The notes below the pieces were generated by a model. That model did not search any database and was not told the DNA's origin. It saw only the letters and a program-made list of their open reading frames with translations. Shown here piece after piece: positions 12,369-22,162 of a stretch of 64,000 bases of DNA (position 1 is its first letter; every line of letters begins with the position of its first letter). Position numbers and translations under genes: made by a program. This stretch comes from Calonectria ilicicola (lineage: Eukaryota > Ascomycota > Sordariomycetes > Hypocreales > Nectriaceae). Location of the stretch: NCBI GenBank assembly GCA_020809705.1, contig CP085829.1, positions 5,766,001 through 5,830,000 on the forward strand, given 5' to 3'.

Positions 12369-13395
12369 CTAAATGCCCAATAATTGACCTCTAATAGAAG
12401 TGCTCAGCTGAGCTCTCCATAAGTGATGCTCATTGAGAATGAACATTTCACCCTGCCTTCCAAAACAGAAATTTGCTGCACCACCCAGTACGTTTATTCG
12501 TCCTAGGAGCACTCCAGCCGGCGACCATACATGAACGCCATCTCCGCACCCACTGTACACGTTCCCTTCCATGTCACATTTAATACCGTCTGGAACACCA
12601 GTCTCTACGAAAGCAAAGAGACGTCGGTTACAGAGAAAAGGTTGATCGTGGTGGTTTTCTACAGTAAAGGCGTAACTACCACGAGTATGTTATTAGCCAA
12701 AAGTTGAGAACCCAAAAGCGATAGAATACTCACATGGAAGAAGGTACATTGGTTCTCAATTTGCCACTACCGTGAACCCTGTCTGTATCCGTCACATACA
12801 AAGTCTTCTCGTCAGGCGAGAAGCATAGACCGTTCGGATGACCGAAGTTATCAGCTACTGCTCTAATAGCTTCCTTGACTGGATCGTATCGATAAACCTG
12901 GCTTGGAAGGCAGGGGAAGTCCTTGTAACCCTGCTCGAATCCATATGGTGGATCGGTGAACCAGATGCACCCATCCTTGGCGATGACGACATCATTGACT
13001 GAATTGAATGGTACCCCGCGGAAGCTAGTCAAAATTGGTTCTGTCTTGTGAGGGGCTTCTCGACTCGTCAAGTACAAACCACTCGGACATGTTCGGGAGC
13101 CTTGCGCACAGAATAATATCCCATCTCGGTAGTTGACGCCTCCATTTCCCATGTGTACTTCTTCGATATCAAGCTCCTCTACTCGTGGTGGCGCATCCTT
13201 GTCAACGGATAAGAAAATCTTGTTAATTTTTACCGACTGCGCGCCCTCTTTATCATAGATTCGGTTGCTTGTGACCCATAACTCGTTAGTGTCAGAAAAG
13301 AAAACGCCAGCCTCATGAGCAAATGGATACAGGTCGTTCGATGCTATCTTTTTTAGGAATTCCGTAATTGGCATCCTACTTTGTGTAATGAGCAT
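12369..13395 (-). CDS. SMP-30/gluconolactonase-family lactonase, 5' end replaced by a transposon-type repeat
   Basis: Two exons (12734-13395 and 12369-12675) joined by a 58 nt intron give up to 322 aa. The six-bladed propeller family is clear from YPFAHEAGVFF, GGVNYRDGILFCAQG, NSVNDVVIAKDGCIWFTDPPYG, HPNGLCFSPDEKTLYVTDTD and GVPDGIKCD. These blocks carry the Glu, two Asn and Asp that usually bind the metal. The family hydrolyses sugar lactones or other lactones. The first about 15 codons, including both candidate ATGs (13395 and codon 8), lie inside the terminal repeat of the AT-rich element, so the original start and promoter seem to have been displaced. The protein could still be made from a start supplied by the repeat, or it could be inactive. 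Confidence 0.82.
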
Positions 13396-13408
13396 TCTTA
13401 TTGTGGCT
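13356..13408 (+). repeat. Terminal inverted repeat, outer left
   Basis: Core motif GCATCCTACTTTGTGTAATG, found in all four termini of the block, here in plus orientation; the similarity runs for about 50 bp to TGTGGCTGA. Codons of the lactonase frame overlap it on the opposite strand. Confidence 0.8.
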
Positions 13409-15721
13409 GAGGGTCATTAGTGGGCCTATAATAGCTAATATTGGTCTTTATATATAATTTATTAGAGAAATTAAAATAATAATTATTTAAGTATAATATT
13501 TTTATTATTTTTTTAATATATTTTATATTTATATATAATAATAATAATTATTAAAATTTTTAATAATAATAAAAGTTTTTTTTAAATTATATTTTTTTTA
13601 TATAAAAAGATTTTTTAAATAATTAAAATTATTATTAAAAAAAAAATTTATTTTATAATATATTAAAAATAATTTTTTATTATTAATTTATTATATATTA
13701 TATTTTATTATATTTAAAATTATTTTTTTATTAATATATAATATTAAATATATTTTTTAAAAAAATAAAAAAATTATATATAAATATTAAAATATTTATA
13801 TTATTTAATATTATAATAATAATTAAATTAATTTAATATATTATTTTTTAATATATATAAAATAATTTTATTAAAATAAATTTTTTATATTATAATTATT
13901 TTTTTTAATAATAAAATTAAAATTTAATATTTATAAATTTTATATTAATTTATTAAATTAAAAAAAATTTAATATTTTAATTTTATAAATTATTATAATT
14001 AATTAAAAATTTATTTTTATAAAAATTATAATAAAATATTTTTTTATTAATATTATATTTTATTTTTTATATTATTAATATATTAATAAAAATATTTTAA
14101 TTAAATATAAATAATATTTTTTAAAATAATTAAAATTTTAAAAATTAAAATTATATAATAAATTTTAATTTTTTAAAAGTTTTTTTAAATTTAAAATAAA
14201 ATTATAAATAATAATATAATTATTAAATTTATTTTAAATTTAATATTTTTTAAAAATAATAATTATTTATTTTAAATTATTATATATATTTTTAATATAT
14301 AAATTAATTTATAAAAAAAATAATTTATTATTATATTAATTAATATTATTATTTTAATTATTTTATAATTTTAATTATTAAATTATTTTATATTATTATT
14401 AAAAGAATTATTTTATATAATATAAATAATTTTATTATTATTTTTATAAAATTAAAAATATTTTAAATTAATTAAATAATAAATATTTAAGATTTTTAAA
14501 TTTAAAAATAATATAAAATATTAATTTTTTTAATATAATTTTTATATATTTTTATATAAAATTATATTTTTTTATTATAATAAATTTTATTAATATTAAA
14601 AAAAGATTATTAAATAAAAAATATATAAATTAAAATAATTATATTTTAATTATTTTATTTTTATTATATATAATATTTTATATTATTATATAATTTAAAA
14701 AATTTAAAAAATAATAAATTAATTTAATTTTATAAAATTAATTTTTTTTAATATTAAAATAAAATATTAATATAAATAAATATATTTATTTTAAAAATTC
14801 TTTTAATTTTTTAATTATTAATAAAAAAATTAATTAAAAAAATTTTAAATTTAAAAAAAATATTAATATTAATAATTTAAAAAAATTTTAAATTTAAAAA
14901 AAATATTAATATTAATAATTTAAAATATAATTTTATTTTATTTAAAAAATTAAAATTTTTAAATAAATTAAAATAATTATATTTAATAAAAATATTAGAT
15001 TTTTATTTTTATTAATATTATAATTATTATTATTATTAATTTTAATAATAATAAAAATAATTAAAATATTATTTATAATATTAAAATTTTAATATTTTAA
15101 ATTAAATAATTTATATAAATTTAAAATTATAATATTAAAATTATATTAATAAATTTAAATTTAATTTAAAAATATTTATAATAATAATAATAATAATAAT
15201 ATAAATATATTAAATAATAATAAAAATAAATAAAATAATAATTATAAAGAATTAATTTTAGATTTATTTAATTTAAAAGGTATTTTATATTAATTTATTT
15301 AAAATTAAAGAAAAAGGAAAAAAATAATTAAAAAAATATTTTTTTTAATTATATATATTTTAATATATTTTTATTATTAATATAATTATAAAGTTTAATT
15401 TAAATAGATATAATATAATTATAATTTTTTATTAAATTTTAGTTTATAATATTAATAAAATTAATTTTAATAAAATAAAATAATTAATATAAAAATTAAA
15501 AATATTATAATATTAATTAAAAAATAATAATAAAAAAATTTATAATTATATTAAAATTATTAATTTATAAATAAATTATAAATAGTTTTATATAATATTA
15601 TTAATTTTAATATTAAAAAAAATAATATTTAATAATATAAAAATATTAAATTATTAAAAAAATAATTAATTTAGCTATAAAACACCAATCTCAAAGGTAG
15701 TAGCTAGTTGTGGCAAAGTCA

Positions 15722-15774
15722 GCCACAATTGAGGATACTTATTACACAAAGTGGGATGCTAATTACACAGTTCC
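15722..15774 (-). repeat. Terminal inverted repeat, inner left
   Basis: Same terminus as at 13356 but on the minus strand, closing the left copy. It differs from the other termini mostly by transitions (for example AGCATCCC versus GGCATCCT). Confidence 0.8.
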
Positions 15775-15887
15775 TTCTTTTATTCAACTTGCATAATATG
15801 GCCAAAGCAAGAATTTCGGCAATCTCATGGACAATACATGACCCAGAGTTTTCGCGTCTGCTTGGCCAATCCCCCACGTTAAAAAAG
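15775..15887. other. Unique spacer between the two inverted element copies
   Basis: 113 bp of normal base composition separate the two inner termini. The sequence is not palindromic and contains CG dinucleotides (for example TTTTCGCGTCTGC), so it has escaped the mutation that erased the arms. It may be original chromosomal DNA between two insertions, or captured sequence. Confidence 0.7.
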
Positions 15888-15940
15888 GGAACTGTGTAAT
15901 TAGCATCCTACTTTGTGTAATGAGCATCCTCAATTGTAGC
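15888..15940 (+). repeat. Terminal inverted repeat, inner right
   Basis: Plus-strand copy of the terminus opening the right element, mirror image of 15722-15774. Downstream, GTAGCTGACTTCGCCACGAC matches the mirrored left sequence except for transitions. Confidence 0.8.
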
Positions 15941-18400
15941 TGACTTCGCCACGACTAGCTACCACCTCCAAAACTAGTATTTTATAATTAAACTAACTAC
16001 TTTTCTAATAATCTAATATTCTTATATTATTAAATATTATTTTTTTTAATATTAAAATTAATAATATTATATAAAACTATTTATAATTTATTTATAAATT
16101 AATAATTTTAATATAATTATAAATTTTTTTATTATTATTTTTTAATTAATATTATAATATTTTTAATTTTTATATTAATTATTTTATTTTATTAAAATTA
16201 ATTTTATTAATATTATAAACTAAAATTTAATAAAAAATTATAATTATATTATATCTATTTAAATTAAACTTTATAATTATATTAATAATAAAAATATATT
16301 AAAATATATATAATTAAAAAAAATATTTTTTTAATTATTTTTTTCCTTTTTCTTTAATTTTAAATAAATTAATATAAAATACCTTTTAAATTAAATAAAT
16401 CTAAAATTAATTCTTTATAATTATTATTTTATTTATTTTTATTATTATTTAATATATTTATATTATTATTATTATTATTATTATAAATATTTTTAAATTA
16501 AATTTAAATTTATTAATATAATTTTAATATTATAATTTTAAATTTATATAAATTATTTAATTTAAAATATTAAAATTTTAATATTATAAATAATATTTTA
16601 ATTATTTTTATTATTATTAAAATTAATAATAATAATAATTATAATATTAATAAAAATAAAAATCTAATATTTTTATTAAATATAATTATTTTAATTTATT
16701 TAAAAATTTTAATTTTTTTAAATAAAATAAAATTATATTTTAAATTATTAATATTAATATTTTTTTTAAATTTAAAATTTTTTTTAAATTATTAATATTA
16801 ATATTTTTTTTAAATTTAAAATTTTTTTTTAATTAATTTTTTTATTAATAATTAAAAAATTAAAAGAATTTTTTAAAATAAATATATTTATTTATATTAA
16901 TATTTTATTTTAATATTAAAAAAAATTAATTTTATAAAATTAAATTAATTTATTATTTTTTAAATTTTTTAAATTATATAATAATATAAAATATTATATA
17001 TAATAAAAATAAAATAATTAAAATATAATTATTTTAATTTATATATTTTTTATTTAATAATCTTTTTTTAATATTAATAAAATTTATTATAATAAAAAAA
17101 TATAATTTTATATAAAAATATATAAAAATTATATTAAAAAAATTAATATTTTATATTATTTTTAAATTTAAAAATCTTAAATATTTATTATTTAATTAAT
17201 TTAAAATATTTTTAATTTTATAAAAATAATAATAAAATTATTTATATTATATAAAATAATTCTTTTAATAATAATATAAAATAATTTAATAATTAAAATT
17301 ATAAAATAATTAAAATAATAATATTAATTAATATAATAATAAATTATTTTTTTTATAAATTAATTTATATATTAAAAATATATATAATAATTTAAAATAA
17401 ATAATTATTATTTTTAAAAAATATTAAATTTAAAATAAATTTAATAATTATATTATTATTTATAATTTTATTTTAAATTTAAAAAACTTTTAAAAAATTA
17501 AAATTTATTATATAATTTTAATTTTTAAAATTTTAATTATTTTAAAAAATATTATTTATATTTAATTAAAATATTTTTATTAATATATTAATAATATAAA
17601 AAATAAAATATAATATTAATAAAAAAATATTTTATTATAATTTTTATAAAAATAAATTTTTAATTAATTATAATAATTTATAAAATTAAAATATTAAATT
17701 TTTTTTTAATTTAATAAATTAATATAAAATTTATAAATATTAAATTTTAATTTTATTATTAAAAAAAATAATTATAATATAAAAAATTTATTTTAATAAA
17801 ATTATTTTATATATATTAAAAAATAATATATTAAATTAATTTATTTTATATATATTATTATAAATAAAAATATTATAATATTAAATATATAATTTAATTT
17901 TATTTTTAAAAATAATAAAAAAATAAAAAATATAATTATTATTATTATAAAAATTAATAAAAAAATAATTATTTTTATTTTTTAATTAATTAATTAATTA
18001 TTTAATAAAAAATTAATTAATAAATTTTTTATAATAATAATAATATATAAAATTATATATATTAAATTAAATAATATAATAAATTTTTTTATTAATTTAA
18101 TATTATATTTTAAAAAAAATAATTATAAATTATAATTTTAAATTTTATAAAAATATTATATTATTTTTAAATTTTGTAAAATTTTTTTTTAATATTTTAA
18201 TATAATAATATAATTAATAAAATTATAATTATAATTAAAAAACTTTTTTTAATAAATAATTTAATAATTTAATATTAATTTAATTATTATTATAATATTA
18301 AATAATATAAATATTTTAATATTTATATATAATTTTAATTTCTTTAATAAATTATATATAAAAACTAATACTAGCTATTATAAGCCCACTAATAACCCTC

Positions 18401-18453
18401 AGCTACAATAACAATACTCATTACACAAAGTAGGATGCCAATTACAGAATTCC
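18401..18453 (-). repeat. Terminal inverted repeat, outer right
   Basis: Minus-strand copy of the terminus, ending in GAATTCC followed by TA, mirroring the outer left end. Confidence 0.8.
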
Positions 18454-18455
18454 TA

Positions 18456-18980
18456 AAAGAATTATAAAAAAAAATCCGAAGAATGATGAACTGCTATAGA
18501 GATGGCCTAAAGGTTGGAAAATACCACACTGATTTATATCCATTCACTTCCTTTATCCAGACAATGGTGGAGATGGGAAAGAGTGTCAACAATTTGCTGT
18601 TTTCGATCTCCCCATTAGGATACCATGTAGTTTTCCCACCTCTAGATACCAATTAGCCTACAACTAGGACTCCGGATTTCCCCAATCTGCGCTAGCTCGC
18701 CTCGAGGTTGGTGCGTGTGGTACCCTAACCAAAGTAGAGCGCATCCAGCATCTGCTGTAAACGCCAAAGAACGAACGAACGGCTCCGATTTTCGTATCTT
18801 TTGCAGTATCTGAGCCTACTAAGATTTAATTTACTTCAGGGACAGCATAGAACAGGATACGGGTATGCCAATAAAGCTCAATGCAGCACTAAAGATGGTC
18901 TTCATGGAGATAGCATCGGGCTCTCAATTTTCAACTATATAGGAATCTGAACTAGACATTGATGGAAACTTCAGATTCAT
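18456..18980. other. Intergenic segment right of the AT-rich block
   Basis: About 0.5 kb of ordinary composition before the 3' end of the aldolase gene. I looked here for the missing 5' part of the lactonase gene on the minus strand and found no recognisable coding sequence. Confidence 0.5.
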
Positions 18981-19952
18981 CTATGCTTTTCCACTCGAGC
19001 CGATGGCATCCATAATTCGCTCTGTAGCTTTTGCGACAATTTCGACATTTTCCTCAAGCAGCTGAGTAAAGGGGATCTTGTTGGCGTTCTTTTCCAAATG
19101 TTCATAGTACGGAACCAGGATATCCCTATTCAAGTTTACTTTGGATATTCCGGAAGCGACTAATTTCTGGAGTAGCTCATCCGGGAAATTGTCCACTCCA
19201 TGAAGCGCAAGAACCACGCCTCCTGCGGAACAGACTTTTTGAATCATAGACAGCCTATGGGATTGAATTAGCCGGTTTTCAAGCCGCGGAAAGAAAGAGA
19301 AGTTTGAACAAGTTGCATAGAGAGCCAATAAAACGAACCTTTCCCATTCGAGGACGACGCCTCGCGGTCCATAGTTTCCGTGAACATTACCAAATGCCGG
19401 GGCTATACAATCGACTTCTGAAGCTACAAAGTCATGGGCCTCTTTCTCGGTAGTTAAAACACCGCTCAAATCAGCCGTGTCTGAAATGCCATCCTCGCCA
19501 CCCTCGATTCTACCAGGCTCTGCTTCAGTGGCTTTGCCTTTAGCATGGCAGTAGGCGACCAATTCCTTCGTTTTTAGTAAATTCTCCTCCTTGTCATAGT
19601 GTGACATGTCAACCATGATGGAATCAAAAGGAAGTTCGCATGCCTGTTTGACTAGCTCCGGATCCTGGCAGTGATCAAGATGTATAGAAACGGGCACAGT
19701 CGCCTGCTTGGCAGCTTGGTGTGCTGCATATACCAAGACACCCTTGGAGAACTCTACAGCCCATGGGAAGAGCTGGATAATCAGAGGCGATTTCTTTCGC
19801 TCAGCGGCCTTAACAAGTCCTAAGATATGTTCGATTGTATATCTGTTGATATGTTTGTTCAGGAGCTGTTTCTTCTTGCTCGCAAAGGTGGATTAGACGT
19901 ACGCTATCGCAGCTACCACACCATATTTGCCCTCAGTAGCTGCTTGTAAAAT
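18981..19952 (-). CDS. Class II (metal-dependent) ketose-bisphosphate-type aldolase, 5' end unresolved
   Basis: Three exons are solid: 19903-19952, 19339-19842 and 18981-19254, coding 275 aa. Motifs of class II aldolases occur in order: KYGVVAAIAY, the catalytic/zinc HLDHC, the glycine-rich EAEPGRIEGGEDG, a second His in GNVHGNYGPRG, LALHGVDNFPD and GISKVNLNRDI. The enzyme uses a divalent metal to cleave or form C-C bonds in ketose phosphates or related hydroxy-oxo acids. A first exon supplying the ATG must lie upstream of 19952 (perhaps within 19990-20160), but I could not join one in frame, so the true start is unknown. Divergent from the hydroxyacid dehydrogenase at 20609; in plants and fungi these two domains also occur fused in one protein. 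Confidence 0.85.
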
Positions 19953-20608
19953 CTGCAAATGTTTGTTATTCTGAAGTCGTGTAGGTGACATTTTTGGGAA
20001 TTGGTAACGTGCAATGCACAGAATGAAAAGGTGCAGAAGAGAAATTCGTCTATCAGAGATGCTTCACACATAATGGGCCCATGTCTGATTTTCATGGACT
20101 TGAAATATTGCTGGCCAACCAAACACGACATATTACCGACCTCTAACAGCTCGGGATTCCCCAAAAGGAAGTTAGGGAATTTTTTTCAAAGGTATACTGA
20201 ACGAGATACACGCTCATATTTCGATCGGGGTTCGCTTGTGATTTTCCATTGCTCTCAATGCGGAGAAGCTGACCCACAGGGCTGTTTGGCTACCCCGCCG
20301 CTATGAAGGGTGCCTAATATCGGACATGCTTAGAGCAGCATTCCGGGCTTCCTAAAATGGTATGTTAACCGTCATTCATCAGCTTCTTCACGCTACATTC
20401 TGCAAAGGGGAACAAAGGGTTGAACCAAGCTTGTGGAAGTGTTCACATCGGATATAATCCTAGTATTGCAAGGCATTTATAGTTCGGGCGTTGGGGAAGA
20501 CTACAGCCAGATTAAGCCTGCCTTTGTCCTTCTAGTTGTGCTTTTATTTGGCTCTAAAACTTTTATCGTCGATCAAAACAGACCTACCCTTGAGACGACA
20601 TAAGCAAG
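19953..20608. promoter_or_regulatory. Divergent promoter region between aldolase and hydroxyacid dehydrogenase
   Basis: The region should contain the unresolved first exon of the aldolase on the minus strand and the promoter of the dehydrogenase on the plus strand. A TATA-like TTTATAG lies near 20476, about 130 bp before the dehydrogenase ATG. No regulator-binding repeat was recognised. Confidence 0.4.
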
Positions 20609-22125
20609 ATGTACGACCATGACGTTGCCTTCCTTGGCCTTGGGGCTATGGGTGGGGGCATGGCCAAGGTCCTCGTTAATGGCGGCTTTGCTGTTCGTGG
20701 CTTTGACCTCTACCCTCCCTCAGTTCAGAAGCTTGTCGATGCCGGTGGAACCGCCGCTAGCAATCCTGGCGAGGCTGCAAAAGCTGCGGATGTTGTGGTA
20801 ATCATGGTTGTTGGCCCCCCTCAAGTGACTTCAGTTCTTTTCGACAAGGATACCGGTGCTGTTCATGGCTTGCGAAAGGATGCCATTATCATAATTACTT
20901 CCACCGTTCCACCCCATTTCTGCGAGGAGGTGCGAGCCCGTCTCCATGGCGAATTTGGTCGTTCAGACGTTACCTTGCTTGACTGCCCTGTCTCCGGCGG
21001 TACTACTAGAGCGGCAGCAGGCACTCTTACCATCTTTAGCTCTGGCCCCGAAGAAGGTCTAAGCAAAGCTCGAAAAGTGCTCGAATGCATGAGCGCTAAA
21101 CTTTACACTATTCCCGGGGGCATTGGATTCGGCTCAAAGGCAAAGATGTGTCACCAGATCCTACCAGAGGTTAATATTGTGTTGGGCAATGAAGCTATGG
21201 CCTTTGCTGCCAGGGCGGGTCTCAACACCCAAGAAGTGTTTGATGCTGTTCAAGCCAGTGATGGTTATAGTTGGATCAATGGAAACCGTATCATTCATAT
21301 GCTCGAAGGAGATAAGAGGGTATATTCGGCTCTTCCCAACAGTTTAAAGGACAGTGTAAGTTGCAATTCCACAGCTTTGACCAACGTGTCGAAAGCCAAA
21401 CGCTCTTGGAAGAACGGTTCGAGATCAAGACTTTAGTATTAATGCAGCATGCTGACTCACCCAATTTATTTTTCACAGTCGATTATCGTGAATCATTCCC
21501 GGCTTGTGTCACATCCCGTGTTCCTCGCTGCTACTGCGGAGCAGATTTACGAAGCAGGAATTCGGGCTGGCTGGGCGAAGGATGACGACTCTACACTTTG
21601 GCGCCTCTATCTGAAGGGCTACCCCGAAGATTCCATTCATCAGATGACAAAGCCTGGGTGCACCTTGTTTCCACGTCAGGAGCATGTGACCATCCAGGAT
21701 ATTATCGACATTTTTGCCGGTAGCCACCTGGCTATCTCTGCCGAAACCATGGGGTTCACAGACGCTGTTGGGCTTGATACATCCGTCATGTATGAGATCT
21801 TTCGGGATGCCGCTGGTGCTTGTACCCAATTCAAAGAACATGTTCCAAAAATGAAAAGCCCAAGTTGGTCTCTAAGCGATGTCCCAGAGGCCGAAGGGAT
21901 TATGGCAAGACTTGTAAGTTCTCACGCAATAGGATGAGTGAGATCTGCACTTAGGCATAATATTAATTTGGAATATTCGAATACTTTATCTTGTCAGATA
22001 TATTTATTCCTTTTACGGCTAACCATTATGCACAGGAACAAGCTCTTATTAAGGCAAACTCTCTGGGCGCGGCAATGCCTGTAGCAGCAGTGGCCTTGCA
22101 GGTCTTGAAGCAACACCTTCAGTAG
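20609..22125 (+). CDS. Beta-hydroxyacid dehydrogenase, L-threonate dehydrogenase (LtnD) type with extra helical domain
   Basis: Exons 20609-21355, 21479-21913 and 22036-22125 give 423 aa. The NAD-binding GLGAMGGGMA is at residues 10-19, the substrate motif DCPVSGGTTRAAAG at 125-138, and the catalytic Lys at 179 in GSKAKMCHQ. After the usual helical domain there is a second domain (about 290-420: IIDIFAGSHLAISAETMGF...EGIMARLEQALIKANSLGAAMP) resembling another HIBADH C-terminal half without a Rossmann fold. The same duplication is found in the long plant/fungal fusion of two HIBADH units, DUF1537 kinase and class II aldolase. The likely reaction is NAD-dependent oxidation of a 4-carbon aldonate such as threonate at C2. 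The stop is 37 bp from the stop of the convergent Zn2Cys6 gene. Confidence 0.9.
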
Positions 22126-22162
22126 ATAATTGTTTCAAATTAAATATGTAGTTGATTATCTG

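Larger units (their letters stand above)
13356..15774. mobile_element. Left copy of degraded DNA-transposon-like element with terminal inverted repeats
   Basis: About 2.4 kb bounded by related inverted termini. The outer end reads GGAATTCCGTAATTGG and continues CATCCTACTTTGTGTAATGAGC; the inner end, read on the minus strand, begins GGAACTGTGTAATTAGC and continues the same way. Shared termini of roughly 50 bp and TA at the outer edge fit a Tc1/mariner-like element, but no transposase is left to confirm this. It sits on the 5' end of the lactonase gene. Confidence 0.65.
13356..18453. repeat. 5.1 kb near-palindrome of RIP-degraded, almost pure A+T DNA
   Basis: Two arms in inverted orientation are centred near 15831. 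Reading inward from about 13835 on the left and 17835 on the right, the arms mirror each other closely for about 1.9 kb, including a direct 43 bp duplication at about 14838-14925 mirrored at about 16740-16830. Apart from both ends and the centre the sequence has almost no G or C. Only the outer 400-550 bp differ in length and order between arms. The block is flanked on both sides by TA (13354-13355 and 18454-18455). No coding capacity remains. This is what strong repeat-induced point mutation of a duplicated element leaves. Confidence 0.92.
15888..18453. mobile_element. Right copy of the same element, inverted
   Basis: About 2.57 kb, mirror image of the left copy, again with related termini at both ends (15888 onward on the plus strand; 18453 backward on the minus strand). 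At about 15984-16023 this copy keeps several C residues where the left copy has T, so it is slightly less mutated near the centre. The outer 550 bp differ from the left copy. Confidence 0.65.

Noticed and set aside
13430..18390. AT-rich block as a centromere or mitochondrial DNA insertion
   Set aside because: It is only 5 kb, symmetric and bounded by terminal repeats with residual transition differences; a RIP-mutated transposon pair explains it better.
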